The notes below the pieces were generated by a model. It saw only the letters and a program-made list of their open reading frames with translations. It ran no database searches and was not told the origin of the DNA. From Gemmatimonadota bacterium (GTDB taxonomy: Bacteria > Gemmatimonadota > Gemmatimonadetes > Gemmatimonadales > Gemmatimonadaceae), in contig CANHTA010000010.1 of assembly GCA_947463135.1 (NCBI GenBank), positions 1 to 39,115 on the forward strand: a DNA stretch of 39,115 nucleotides, written 5' to 3'. The translations under genes and the position numbers were made by a program. Below, piece after piece: positions 28,465 to 37,851 of this stretch (position 1 is its first letter; the number at the start of each line of letters is the position of its first letter).

Positions 28465-30788
28465 TGACGCCCTCCGCATCCCGTCCGGTAGAGTCCCGTC
28501 CCGGGGATCCCGTCATCACGCCTGCCATGGTTGCCGACCATGGCATTACGACGTTCGAATACGAACGACTCGTCGCGATGCTCGGTCGCACGCCGACATT
28601 TACAGAACTGGGGGTGGTGAGCGCGCTATGGAGCGAGCATTGCTCCTACAAGCACTCGCGCCCGCTGCTGAAAACGTTGCCGACCAAGGCCCCCTGGGTG
28701 CTTCAAGGACCCGGTGAAAATGCCGGTGTCATCTCGGTAGGAGACGGCTGGGCCGTGGCCTTCAAGATTGAGTCGCACAATCACCCGTCGGCGGTTGAGC
28801 CATACCAAGGCGCCGCCACAGGCGTAGGCGGCATTTTACGCGACGTCTTTACGATGGGCGCACGACCGATTGCCCTGCTCAACTCTCTGCGCTTTGGCCC
28901 ACTGACGTCAAGCCGCGTGCGTTGGCTGTTTGCCGGCGTCGTCAAAGGCATCGGCGACTATGGAAACTGCGTCGGCGTGCCGACGGTTGGCGGTGAGGTG
29001 GTCTTTGACCCCTCGTATGAAGGCAACCCGCTGGTGAATGCGATGTGTGTTGGCCTCATGCGTGAAGATGAGCTGATCACCGCTGTGGCGTCCGGAGTCG
29101 GCAATCCGATCATGGCGGTTGGTGCTCGCACCGGGCGCGATGGGATTCATGGCGCGTCCTTCGCCTCGGAAGATCTCTCGGCCTCCAGCGAAGCCAAGCG
29201 CCCAATGGTCCAGGTCGGAGATCCCTTCACCGAAAAGTTGCTGCTCGAGGCATCGCTCGAACTCATTCGCAGCGGACACATTGTTGCCATTCAGGATATG
29301 GGGGCAGCAGGTCTCACCTCGTCGTCGGCGGAAATGGCGGAGCGTGGCGACGTCGGGGTGACGATTGACGTCACCAAGGTGCCGGTTCGCGAGGAAGGCA
29401 TGACCCCCTATGAGATTTTGCTCTCAGAGTCTCAAGAGCGTATGCTCGTGGTCGCAAAGCTCGGCCACGAGGATGATGTGCGCGCGATCCTCGCCAAGTG
29501 GGATCTGGAGGCGGCGGTGATCGGCGAGGTGATCGCCGAGCCGGTGTATCGCGTGACCGAAGGGGAACGTGTTGTGGCGGAGTTTCCCGGTTCGCGCTTG
29601 GTCACCGAGTGCCCGCAGTACGTCCTGGAACCACGCGAGAGCGAAACACTCCGGGCCGCACGGGGGCGCGATCCGTACGCGGTCATGCCCATTGAGGAGG
29701 AACGCGACCACGCCTGGACGCTGGAGCGTCTCCTCTCATCGCCGACCATTGCCAGTAAGCAGTGGGTTTGGCAACAGTACGACTCCACGGTGCGCACCAG
29801 CACCATGCGCGGACCAGGAAGTGACGCCGCCGTCGTCACGCTCCGCGGAACCAACAAAGCCATCGCGCTCTGTATCGACGGCAACGGACGCTACGTGGCG
29901 CTGTCGCCCCGGAACGGTGGTCGTGCGGCGGTATCGGAAGCAGCACGCAATGTCGCGTGCACTGGTGCGCGGCCGATGGCGATCACCAACAATCTCAATT
30001 TCGGTAACCCCAAAAAGCCGGATGTCTATTTCCAGTTGTGTGAGGCAATCGCCGGAATGGGCGACGCATGCACGACGCTGGAAACGCCGGTGACGGGCGG
30101 CAACGTGTCGCTCTACAATGAGAATCCGCAAGGTGCGATTCATCCCACGCCAACGATCGGCATGGTCGGTCTCATTGAGAGCCTGTCACACGTGACGCCG
30201 TCGGGATTTCAGTCAGTCGGCGACGACATCGTCTTGCTGGGCGAATGCACCGACGAACTGGGGGCCAGTGAATACCTTCAGGCGATTCATGGGCTCACGA
30301 TTGGCGAGCCTCCGCAGTGCGATCCAGTCCGCGAGCGGGCGTTGATCGAGGCGGTGCTCGAAGCGATTCGCAGCGGCAGCGTGTGTTCGGCGCACGACTG
30401 CAGCGACGGGGGGCTTGCGGTTGCGCTGGCCGAGTGTGCGATGGCCGATCGCTCGCGGATGTTTGGGTTTACCGTGGATCTGTCGGCGTGGGCCTCGTTG
30501 CCGCATCGCGCCGTACTGTTCGGAGAAGCCCAGGCGCGCATCGTGGTCTCCACCGGAGACAGCGCCGCCGTTGTGCAGATCGCCCAGCGCCATGGGGTAC
30601 CCGCGCGTGTCATCGGCACCGTCACCGAGGTAACGGCCGGTGCCACCTTCACCATTTCGGACGAAACGTTTTCAGCGCCGGTGCATTGGCTCGCCAAGGC
30701 GTTTCACGATGCGATTCCGTCGATCATGGATGGCCAGACTCCGGCTGAACATGCGATCGCTTCCGCGCACGCTCCTACCAACGACTGA
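28464..30788 (+). CDS. purL: FGAM synthase large subunit PurL (short type)
   Basis: 774 residues, the ATP-using catalytic subunit converting FGAR to FGAM. Seen: [13 protein letters not shown] with the catalytic His, [35 protein letters not shown], and the second half with [17 protein letters not shown]. This is the ~740-residue form that depends on PurS and PurQ, both encoded just upstream. A 14-base gap with a GGGAG ribosome-binding sequence separates it from purF. Confidence 0.97.
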   Translation: MTPSASRPVESRPGDPVITPAMVADHGITTFEYERLVAMLGRTPTFTELGVVSALWSEHCSYKHSRPLLKTLPTKAPWVLQGPGENAGVISVGDGWAVAFKIESHNHPSAVEPYQGAATGVGGILRDVFTMGARPIALLNSLRFGPLTSSRVRWLFAGVVKGIGDYGNCVGVPTVGGEVVFDPSYEGNPLVNAMCVGLMREDELITAVASGVGNPIMAVGARTGRDGIHGASFASEDLSASSEAKRPMVQVGDPFTEKLLLEASLELIRSGHIVAIQDMGAAGLTSSSAEMAERGDVGVTIDVTKVPVREEGMTPYEILLSESQERMLVVAKLGHEDDVRAILAKWDLEAAVIGEVIAEPVYRVTEGERVVAEFPGSRLVTECPQYVLEPRESETLRAARGRDPYAVMPIEEERDHAWTLERLLSSPTIASKQWVWQQYDSTVRTSTMRGPGSDAAVVTLRGTNKAIALCIDGNGRYVALSPRNGGRAAVSEAARNVACTGARPMAITNNLNFGNPKKPDVYFQLCEAIAGMGDACTTLETPVTGGNVSLYNENPQGAIHPTPTIGMVGLIESLSHVTPSGFQSVGDDIVLLGECTDELGASEYLQAIHGLTIGEPPQCDPVRERALIEAVLEAIRSGSVCSAHDCSDGGLAVALAECAMADRSRMFGFTVDLSAWASLPHRAVLFGEAQARIVVSTGDSAAVVQIAQRHGVPARVIGTVTEVTAGATFTISDETFSAPVHWLAKAFHDAIPSIMDGQTPAEHAIASAHAPTND

Positions 30789-30802
30789 TCGGGAGTTTTC
30801 CC

Positions 30803-32206
30803 ATGTGTGGCATTTTTGGTGTCTACGGCGTTCAGGACGCAGCGGCGTTGACGCAACTCGGCCTGTATTCGTTGCAGCATCGCGGGCAGGAGTCGGCAGG
30901 GATCGTTGCGGTAGACGACACGGGACAGGCCCGGGCAAGTCGCGCAATGGGCCTCGTGTCAGAAGGGTTTGGCGATGACGAGATGGCCCTCCTGCGGGGT
31001 CCCATTGCCATCGGTCACACGCGCTATAGCACCGCGGGGGCGTCAGCGATTGAGAACGCGCAACCGATCTTGGCCCGTGTCCGTCGGACCCACATCGCGT
31101 TGGCGCACAACGGCAATCTTACGAATGCCGTCGAACTGCGTCGCGATTTAGAGGACCAAGGTGCCATTTTCTCGTCGACCATGGACTCCGAGGCCATCGT
31201 GCACCGGATCGCCCGTGCCGAGGGACGTTCCCCCGAAGAGCGCGTCGCAAACGCGTTACGCGGCGTGGAAGGCGCCTACTGCCTGTTGGTCGTGCTCGAC
31301 GGCACCGTGCTGGCGGCGCGAGATCCGCATGGATGGCGCCCCTTGGTGATGGGTCGACTCGGAGACGGATGGGTGTTTGCGTCCGAGAGCTGTGCCTTGG
31401 ATATCGTTGGTGCGACTCTCGATCGTGAGGTCCAACCCGGTGAGATTGTGGCGGTTGACGCCCTCGGCATGCGATCGATGCAAGCCCTTCCGGCCGCTCC
31501 GATCAATCGGTGCGTGTTTGAGCACGTCTACTTTGCCCGCCCTGACAGTACCGTATTCGGTGGCTCCGTCGACCGCTCACGTCGGGCGTTGGGGCGACAG
31601 TTGGCACAGGAGTGCCCGGCGGACGGTGCGGACATCGTGTTCGCCGTGCCGGACTCCTCGAATTCGGCCGCCCTTGGCTATGCGGAGGCCTCAGGGATTG
31701 CATATGAGCTGGCGCTCATCCGCAATCACTACATCGGCCGGACGTTCATCCAGCCCACACAGGCAGGCCGTATCGCCAAGGTAAAGGTGAAGTACAATCC
31801 GGTCCGCGAGCTGTTAGAGGGAAAACGCGTCGTCATGGTGGACGACTCCATCGTTCGCGGAACCACCACACGCGGCCTGGTCTCACTCGTTCGGGCGGCA
31901 GGGGCGCGCGAGGTGCACATGCGGGTATCCAGTGCACCCATCATCAGTCCCTGCTATTACGGGATAGACACGCCACGGCGCGAGGAACTAATCGCCGCAC
32001 AGATGACACACGAGGAGCTCGTCCGCCATCTCGGCGTGGATTCGCTCGGGTATTTATCCATCGACGGGATGTTATCGGCGATGCCGAAGGAACCGGACGG
32101 GTACTGCCATGCCTGCTTCTCGGGGCGTTATCCTACCGATATTCCCTCGGAGCCTGAGCTGTTACGCGCCGGTGGTGCTGCACCGGCTACTGCCGGAATG
32201 TCCTAA
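30803..32206 (+). CDS. purF: Amidophosphoribosyltransferase
   Basis: 467 residues; first committed step of purine synthesis (PRPP plus glutamine to phosphoribosylamine). Seen: the N-terminal nucleophile Cys2 directly after Met (no propeptide), HRGQESAG, AHNGNLTN and the PRPP-binding VVMVDDSIVRGTT (343-355). Cys237, Cys384, Cys435 and Cys438 match the four [4Fe-4S] ligands of the Bacillus-type enzyme, so this is probably the iron-sulfur form. It has its own GGGAG ribosome-binding site. Confidence 0.97.
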   Translation: MCGIFGVYGVQDAAALTQLGLYSLQHRGQESAGIVAVDDTGQARASRAMGLVSEGFGDDEMALLRGPIAIGHTRYSTAGASAIENAQPILARVRRTHIALAHNGNLTNAVELRRDLEDQGAIFSSTMDSEAIVHRIARAEGRSPEERVANALRGVEGAYCLLVVLDGTVLAARDPHGWRPLVMGRLGDGWVFASESCALDIVGATLDREVQPGEIVAVDALGMRSMQALPAAPINRCVFEHVYFARPDSTVFGGSVDRSRRALGRQLAQECPADGADIVFAVPDSSNSAALGYAEASGIAYELALIRNHYIGRTFIQPTQAGRIAKVKVKYNPVRELLEGKRVVMVDDSIVRGTTTRGLVSLVRAAGAREVHMRVSSAPIISPCYYGIDTPRREELIAAQMTHEELVRHLGVDSLGYLSIDGMLSAMPKEPDGYCHACFSGRYPTDIPSEPELLRAGGAAPATAGMS

Positions 32207-32230
32207 CTCTTACTGGATAAGGAGATTTTC

Positions 32231-34891
32231 ATGACGCGATCCGTCTATTTCTTTGGAAACGGAAGTGCCGACGGCACGCGAGACATGAAAGTGATTCTTG
32301 GCGGAAAGGGCGCGAACTTGGCCGAGATGACCAATCTCGGGGTTCCCGTCCCGCCGGGGTTTACGATCGCGGCGCATCAGTGTGTTGCGTATCTGACGGA
32401 TGCGCAGGTCGATCCGGTCCTGCGCGATGAGGTTTCCCGTGCGTTAGTCCAGCTTGAGCAGGTCAGTGCCAAGCGCTTTGGCGATCCGGTCAATCCCCTG
32501 CTCGTGTCGGTGCGATCGGGGGCATCGGTCTCGATGCCGGGGATGATGGAGACGATCCTGAATCTTGGGCTCAATGACGAGACGGTTGAAGGACTGGCCG
32601 CCGCGTCTGGCAATCCGCGCTTCGCCTACGACTCCTATCGCCGGTTCCTGCAGATGTATGCCGATGTCGTCCTCGGCGTACCGATTGGGCAATTTGAACA
32701 ATTGCTCGCACTCAAGCGTGTGACCAACGGCGTCACAACGGATAGTGAGCTGAGCGCTGAGGCACTTCGCTCCCTCGTGCACGAGTATCAGCAGCTCATC
32801 AAGTTCACCACGGGAGCGCCCTTTCCCAGTGACCCACAGGTTCAACTGTGGGGCGCGATCGAAGCGGTCTGGAAGTCGTGGACGTTGAAGAAGGCCATCG
32901 ACTATCGGCGGGTCAACGGCATTTCGCACACCTTGGGTACGGGCGTCAACATCGTCTCCATGGTGTTTGGCAACATGGGCGAGGACTCAGGAACCGGCGT
33001 GGCCTTCACCCGTGATCCCTCAACCGGCGAGCGGCGGTTCTACGGCGAGTTTTTAGTGAATGCGCAGGGCGAAGATGTTGTGGCCGGTATCCGTACGCCG
33101 TTGCACATCGATGAGATGGCGACCCGATTGCCTGCTGCCTATACGGCGCTGATGGAGACGCAGGACCGGCTTGAACAGCACTTTGGCGACATGCAGGATA
33201 TCGAGTTCACGGTTGAACGCGGTACGCTGTACTTGCTGCAAACGCGCACCGGGAAACGGACCACGGCTGCGGCGCTGCGTATTGCGCTTGACATGGTTGA
33301 CGAAGGATTGATTTCGCAGCGCGACGCCGTGTTGCGGATGCAGCCGAATCAACTGGATCAACTGCTGCATCCCGTGATCAGCGCAGATGTGCGCGCCACG
33401 CCTTTAGCGGTTGGGCTCCCCGCCAGCCCGGGCGCCGCGAGCGGTATGATCGTCTTTGACCCGGACGTAGCGGAACGGCGCCACGCAGCCGGCGAGCAGG
33501 TGATTCTCGTGCGTGAGGAAACCACACCAGAGGATTTCCACGGGATCGTCGCCGCGCGTGCCGTGCTCACGGCGCGCGGGGGGATGACCAGTCACGCGGC
33601 CGTGGTGGCCCGCGGTATGGGAAAATGCGCAATCGTGGGATGCACGGCACTCGAGATTGCGCACGATCAGCGTCATATGACGATTGGCGGTCAGGTGCTT
33701 GAGGAGGGAGACTGGATCACCCTGGACGGCGGCACCGGTCGGGTGTTCGCAGGCGACCTCCCTACGCAGCCCAGCGAAGTCATGCGCGTCACAAATGGCG
33801 CGCTTGCGGCAGCGGATTCACCGACGTATCGTGGCTTTGCGCAGTTGATGAGCTGGTCTGACACACATCGTCGGTTGCGGGTTCGCGCGAACGCGGACAC
33901 GCCACGCGATGCCCGTGTCGCGCGAAACTTTGGCGCCGAAGGCATTGGTCTCTGTCGCACGGAGCACATGTTCTTCGAGGGGGAGCGCATCACGGCGATG
34001 CGTGAGATGATCGTGGCGCGTGATCTCGCGGGTCGCAGACGCGCACTCGATAAGCTGCTCCCCATGCAGCGGGCTGACTTTGAGGGCATCTTTCAGGCCA
34101 TGGATGGGTATCCTGTCACCATTCGATTGCTTGATCCCCCCTTGCACGAGTTCTTGCCGCATGGCGGCGAAGAGTCGACCATGTTGGCGACCTCCCTTGG
34201 CCTCTCCCGCCCGGAACTCGCCCGCATTGTGGCTGCACTCCATGAGACCAATCCTATGCTTGGCCACCGTGGGTGCCGCTTAGGAATCGTTTATCCGGAG
34301 ATTACGGAGATGCAGGCGCGTGCGATTTTTGAGGCCGCCGTTCGCACCCATCGCCGGGGAATCGATGTCCGCCCGGAGATTATGGTGCCCTTGGTGTCCG
34401 ATGTCTCGGAACTCCGCCATCAGCGCGAGATCATCGAACGGGCTGCAGATCAGGTGATGGGCGTGATGGGTGAGCGGGTGCCATACCTCGTTGGCACGAT
34501 GATCGAACTGCCGCGCGCCGCGCTTACGGCCGATCAGATTGCGACGGAGGCCGACTTCTTCTCGTTCGGCACCAACGACCTGACGCAGACCACCTTTGGC
34601 TTAAGTCGCGACGATGCCGGCCGCTTCCTTCCGCAGTACATCGAAAAGGGACTGTTTACCGACGATCCCTTTCAGGTCCTCGACCGTCGTGGGGTGGGCA
34701 AACTCATCACGCTGGCGGTGCAAGACGGACGAAGTACGCGGGCCGATCTCAAGGTAGGCATCTGTGGTGAGCACGGGGGTGAGCCCCAGAGTGTTGCGTT
34801 TTGTCACGGCGTTGGTATGGACTACGTCTCCTGCTCGCCCTTTCGGGTTCCCATTGCGCGCTTGGCTGCCGCGCACTCGGCACTCGCGTAG
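32231..34891 (+). CDS. ppdK: Pyruvate phosphate dikinase
   Basis: 886 residues; interconverts pyruvate + ATP + Pi and PEP + AMP + PPi. Seen: N-terminal ATP-grasp part (LGGKGANLAEMTNLGVPVPPGFTI), the phosphohistidine His455 in GGMTSHAAVVARG, and the C-terminal PEP/pyruvate barrel with GLCRTEHMFF, the FFSFGTNDLTQ region and ICGEHGG. The His455 number matches the well-studied Clostridium symbiosum enzyme. A strong AAGGAG (32219-32224) lies six bases before the ATG, the clearest ribosome-binding site in the window. The stop is followed two bases later by the monooxygenase ATG. Confidence 0.97.
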   Translation: MTRSVYFFGNGSADGTRDMKVILGGKGANLAEMTNLGVPVPPGFTIAAHQCVAYLTDAQVDPVLRDEVSRALVQLEQVSAKRFGDPVNPLLVSVRSGASVSMPGMMETILNLGLNDETVEGLAAASGNPRFAYDSYRRFLQMYADVVLGVPIGQFEQLLALKRVTNGVTTDSELSAEALRSLVHEYQQLIKFTTGAPFPSDPQVQLWGAIEAVWKSWTLKKAIDYRRVNGISHTLGTGVNIVSMVFGNMGEDSGTGVAFTRDPSTGERRFYGEFLVNAQGEDVVAGIRTPLHIDEMATRLPAAYTALMETQDRLEQHFGDMQDIEFTVERGTLYLLQTRTGKRTTAAALRIALDMVDEGLISQRDAVLRMQPNQLDQLLHPVISADVRATPLAVGLPASPGAASGMIVFDPDVAERRHAAGEQVILVREETTPEDFHGIVAARAVLTARGGMTSHAAVVARGMGKCAIVGCTALEIAHDQRHMTIGGQVLEEGDWITLDGGTGRVFAGDLPTQPSEVMRVTNGALAAADSPTYRGFAQLMSWSDTHRRLRVRANADTPRDARVARNFGAEGIGLCRTEHMFFEGERITAMREMIVARDLAGRRRALDKLLPMQRADFEGIFQAMDGYPVTIRLLDPPLHEFLPHGGEESTMLATSLGLSRPELARIVAALHETNPMLGHRGCRLGIVYPEITEMQARAIFEAAVRTHRRGIDVRPEIMVPLVSDVSELRHQREIIERAADQVMGVMGERVPYLVGTMIELPRAALTADQIATEADFFSFGTNDLTQTTFGLSRDDAGRFLPQYIEKGLFTDDPFQVLDRRGVGKLITLAVQDGRSTRADLKVGICGEHGGEPQSVAFCHGVGMDYVSCSPFRVPIARLAAAHSALA

Positions 34892-34893
34892 CC

Positions 34894-36282
34894 ATGTTAT
34901 CGCCACGGGCACGGATCGCGGTGATCGGTGCGGGTCCGTCGGGGATCGCTGCCATCAAGAATCTGCGTGATGCAGGGTTTGTGCACATTACCTGCTTCGA
35001 CCGGAATGATGCCGTTGGCGGCAACTGGTTATTTCGGGCTGAGTCCTCACACTCGAGCGTCTTCGAGACCACGCACATCATCAGCTCGCGTTCGCTGTCT
35101 GAGTATCACGACTTTCCCATGCCGTCGTGGTATCCGGATTATCCGTCGCACGAACAGCTCGCGGCATACTTTCAGCAGTACGCGGAGCACTTCGGGCTGT
35201 TGCCGTTCATCCGCTTCGGCACGGAGGTCCTTCGGGCAGAACCGATAGCGGACGACCGCTGGGCGTTGACGATTGGCACAGCGCAGGGTGAGGTGTTTGA
35301 GGAGTACGACGCTCTGGTAGTGGCCAACGGTCACCATTGGCGTCCTCGCATGCCGCAGTATCCTGGGACCTTCACGGGGACCCTCCTCCACTCACACGAT
35401 TTCAAGCGCGCTGCCCCGTTCACGAATCAGCGGGTGCTGGTCATTGGGGGTGGAAATTCGGCGTGTGACGTCGCGGTGGAGACGGCACGTGTATCCAGCG
35501 TGACAGACTTGTCATGGCGTCGGGGCTATTGGATTGTCCCCAAGTTTCTCTTCGGGCACCCGAGCGATGTCATCGGTCAGCGTACGCAATGGATGCCGCG
35601 TGCCATTCGGGCACGGATCAATGAGTTCCTGCTGCATCTCTTGCAAGGACGCAACCGGTCGTATGGGCTACCTGAGCCGGATCATCGTTTCGGCGCCACG
35701 CATCCAACCGTGAACCCGGAGCTGTTCTACGCGCTGCGGCACGGACACATCGCACCACGACCGGATATTGCGCGCTTTGCGGGTCGCACGGTGCACTTCG
35801 TCGATGGATCAGAGGCGGAATACGACGCCGTCATCGCATGCACGGGATACTGGATTGCGCACCCATTCTTTCGCCCTGAGATCATCGACTTTTCAACTGG
35901 CGCCGTGCCGTTGTATTTGCGCATGTTCCCCTCGCGCTTTCCCACGCTGGCGTTCGTCGGGCTGTTTCAGCCCCTCGGCTGCATTTGGCCGGCGGCGGAG
36001 TTGCAGAGTAAGGTGCTTGCCCGACGCCTCAGCGGCGCCTGGACCCCACCACAACCGCTCGATGCCGCGATCGCGGCCGAATTGGCGCATCCCGACTATC
36101 CGCAGCTGGATACGCCCCGTCACACCATTACGGTGGATTACCACAAGTTCAAGGCCCGGCTCCTGCGGCAGCTTCCGGCCCGGTGGCAGTCTACCACGCC
36201 AGTCCCCCATCACGCGGGCTCACTGGTCCGCTCAACAAAAGCGCCCCACCGCGATTGCGGTGAGGCGCCTAAGTGGAGGTGA
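34894..36282 (+). CDS. Flavin-containing monooxygenase (class B, FMO-like)
   Basis: 462 residues. Seen: the FAD Rossmann motif GAGPSG (12-17), the FMO fingerprint FTGTLLHSHDF (160-170, FxGxxxHxxxF/Y) and the NADPH motif GGGNSACD (185-192). Such enzymes oxygenate N, S or other nucleophilic substrates; the substrate here is unknown. The ATG lies two bases after the ppdK stop. The last ~15 codons run through the terminator and the 3' end of the convergent tmRNA gene, so the final residues are probably not conserved. It is the last gene of the truA-pur operon. Confidence 0.9.
   Translation: MLSPRARIAVIGAGPSGIAAIKNLRDAGFVHITCFDRNDAVGGNWLFRAESSHSSVFETTHIISSRSLSEYHDFPMPSWYPDYPSHEQLAAYFQQYAEHFGLLPFIRFGTEVLRAEPIADDRWALTIGTAQGEVFEEYDALVVANGHHWRPRMPQYPGTFTGTLLHSHDFKRAAPFTNQRVLVIGGGNSACDVAVETARVSSVTDLSWRRGYWIVPKFLFGHPSDVIGQRTQWMPRAIRARINEFLLHLLQGRNRSYGLPEPDHRFGATHPTVNPELFYALRHGHIAPRPDIARFAGRTVHFVDGSEAEYDAVIACTGYWIAHPFFRPEIIDFSTGAVPLYLRMFPSRFPTLAFVGLFQPLGCIWPAAELQSKVLARRLSGAWTPPQPLDAAIAAELAHPDYPQLDTPRHTITVDYHKFKARLLRQLPARWQSTTPVPHHAGSLVRSTKAPHRDCGEAPKWR
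36237..36268 (-). terminator. Rho-independent terminator of ssrA
   Basis: On the minus strand a GC-rich hairpin (GGCGC-x-CACCGC, loop AATC, GCGGTG-x-GCGCC; arms at 36241-36252 and 36257-36268, one C-A mismatch) is followed by TTTT (36240-36237). It begins six bases beyond the mature tmRNA 3' end and lies inside the coding end of the monooxygenase. Confidence 0.8.
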
Positions 36283-36628
36283 GGGGAATCGAACCCCTGT
36301 CCGAGACTGAATCGACCCCAGCGTCTACGTGCGTATTCTGTTGATTGAGGTCTCCGTCCGCTGGCCAACAGAAAGCCCACGTCCGAACAAGCCTGCTAGA
36401 TTTTCGCCCTACGCCCGCTGGCGTGACGATAGGACTAGCCCAGATTTGCGATACCTACATGCCGCCCCGGGCGGGCTGCCGTGTAGGCACTGCCGGTAAC
36501 CCGAAGGTTAGGCGGCGAGCGCGAGGTTGTTGTTCGCGATTGGAATTTTCCCGAGTGTTTTACCAGGTGCTCGAGGACCTGGGCACGCAACCAGAGCTTC
36601 ACCAACCCCGTCGAAGCCAGTCACCCCC
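36274..36628 (-). ncRNA. ssrA: Transfer-messenger RNA (tmRNA), one-piece
   Basis: About 355 nt. The 5' end reads GGGGGTGACTGGCTTCGACG and the 3' end GGTTCGATTCCCCTCACCTCC plus discriminator A. The acceptor arms pair over all seven positions (GGGGGUG with CACCUCC, one G-U). A T-arm (GGGGTTCGATTCCCC) and the internal tag frame are present. The CCA end is not encoded (the genome reads ACTT after the stem), so it must be added. tmRNA with SmpB rescues stalled ribosomes and tags incomplete proteins. The 3' nine bases overlap the end of the convergent monooxygenase gene. Confidence 0.96.
36508..36537 (-). other. tmRNA tag-peptide reading frame
   Basis: Within ssrA, the resume codon GCG is followed by AAC AAC AAC CTC GCG CTC GCC GCC TAA, giving the tag A-NNNLALAA. 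The sequence just before it (AATC) matches the E. coli context (AGTC-GCA). The ALAA end is the usual ClpXP degradation signal. The tag is one residue shorter than the E. coli ANDENYALAA. Confidence 0.88.
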
Positions 36629-36673
36629 GGCAGACGGTCCTGCAACAGCGGTCCATCCCTACAACTGCTCTGT

Positions 36674-36703
36674 ACACTACCGGAGTACTGGTAGTTCCCG
36701 CAA
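36674..36703 (-). promoter_or_regulatory. Putative ssrA promoter
   Basis: On the minus strand TTGCGG (36703-36698), an 18-base spacer and TAGTGT (36679-36674). The mature tmRNA 5' end at 36628 would be ~38 bases into the transcript, consistent with RNase P trimming. A 6-bp hairpin (CCCGCA/TGCGGG, 36697-36717) overlaps the -35 side and may belong to the end of dusB. Confidence 0.4.
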
Positions 36704-36720
36704 CGGGCACATGCGGGCCT

Positions 36721-37770
36721 TTAGGCCACTTCACAGGTCAAATCGGAGACATCGGGATCGTTTATAGGGGCTTGGCGTGCACGATACTCCTCATAATTGA
36801 GCAGATACGTCGAAAAGATCTCCTCAACCTCACTGAAGTCGTGCACCTGATGCAGCAGCTTCCGTAAATCCGCCGAATTCGGTAGCCCCTTCACGTACCA
36901 GCCGAGATGCTTGCGGAACTCGATGGCTGCCCCAATGGCATCGGCCTCATACGCCTGAACCAGGCGAGCATGATCCAGCGCGATGGCAAAGCGCTCCCGC
37001 ACCCCGGGCGTCTCCGGCATCGGTTGCCCGTCGAATAACGCCCGGGCCTGCCTGAAGACCCAAGGCTGACCATACGACCCTCGGCCCAGCATGATGCCGT
37101 CGGCGCCCGTGTGATCGAGCATACGCTTGGCATCGGCCGCCGTCTTAATGTCGCCGTTCCCGAGAACAGGGACCTCCAGCGCCTCTGCGACCCGCGCAAT
37201 CTCGTCCCAATTCGCCAGCCCGGTGTACATCTGGGTTCGCGTCCGCGCGTGCAGCGCGACGACCCGCGCCCCAGCGTCCTGGCAGCGGAGCGCGATCCCC
37301 ACGGGATCGCGCATCTCCTCGCTCCATCCGCTACGGATCTTGCACGTAACCGGAAGGGGAGTGGCCTTGGCGACGGCCCGGATGATCTGTTCGACGAGAT
37401 CGAGGTCGCGGAGACATCCCGAGCCGCCATTGCGCCGCACCACCTTCTTGACCGGACAGCCGAAGTTGATGTCGACGAAGTCCGGCAGAAAGAGGTCGGT
37501 GACGAGCGCGGCGGCATCAGCCATCGCCGCGGGATCGGCACCGAAGATCTGCACGCCAATCGGGTGCTCATCAGGCGAAAATCGCAGCTTGCTGATCGTG
37601 GCGACATTCTCCCGACGGATACCCTCTGCGGAGAGAAACTCGGTGACCACGACGTCGGCGCCATGGGCGTGACACAGGCGGCGGAAGGGCGATTCCGAGA
37701 CGCCGGCCATCGGTGCGAGATACAGGGGCACCGCATGGGGCACGCGAAAAGGAAACGTCTTGCGAGACAT
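36721..37770 (-). CDS. dusB: tRNA-dihydrouridine synthase (DusB-like)
   Basis: 349 residues, an FMN-dependent TIM-barrel enzyme reducing uridines in tRNA. Seen: PLYLAPMAGVSESPFRRLC at the barrel start, the catalytic Cys105 in INFGCPVKKVVRR, SGWSEE, HARTRTQMYTG and LGNGDIKTA. The ATG at 37770 is chosen: it gives the family N-terminus and is 7 bases downstream of a good -10-like element. A longer frame to 37806 would overlap the promoter. The gene precedes ssrA on the same strand with a gap of ~90 bases. Confidence 0.94.
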   Translation of the reverse strand: MSRKTFPFRVPHAVPLYLAPMAGVSESPFRRLCHAHGADVVVTEFLSAEGIRRENVATISKLRFSPDEHPIGVQIFGADPAAMADAAALVTDLFLPDFVDINFGCPVKKVVRRNGGSGCLRDLDLVEQIIRAVAKATPLPVTCKIRSGWSEEMRDPVGIALRCQDAGARVVALHARTRTQMYTGLANWDEIARVAEALEVPVLGNGDIKTAADAKRMLDHTGADGIMLGRGSYGQPWVFRQARALFDGQPMPETPGVRERFAIALDHARLVQAYEADAIGAAIEFRKHLGWYVKGLPNSADLRKLLHQVHDFSEVEEIFSTYLLNYEEYRARQAPINDPDVSDLTCEVA

Positions 37771-37777
37771 ACACTTG

Positions 37778-37806
37778 AAGCTAGTACGCCGGCCACGGGT
37801 GAGCAA
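37778..37806 (-). promoter_or_regulatory. Putative dusB promoter
   Basis: On the minus strand TTGCTC (37806-37801), a 17-base spacer and TAGCTT (37783-37778), then 7 bases to the dusB ATG. This predicts a leaderless transcript. Its -35 side faces the ptsN-like promoter across only nine bases. Confidence 0.5.
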
Positions 37807-37815
37807 CGCAGAGGT

Positions 37816-37843
37816 TTGACAGCGGCGTTCCTATGGTTAGGAT
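37816..37843 (+). promoter_or_regulatory. Putative promoter of the PTS EIIA gene
   Basis: A consensus TTGACA (37816-37821), a 16-base spacer and TAGGAT (37838-37843), with the start codon 8 bases further at 37852. No Shine-Dalgarno sequence fits before the ATG (GGATACACGGCT), in line with a leaderless mRNA. Confidence 0.6.
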
Positions 37844-37851
37844 ACACGGCT

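Noticed and set aside
36697-36717. Hairpin CCCGCA/TGCGGG just after dusB as its terminator
   Set aside because: The stem is only six base pairs and no T-run follows on the minus strand; it overlaps the proposed ssrA -35, so its role is unclear.
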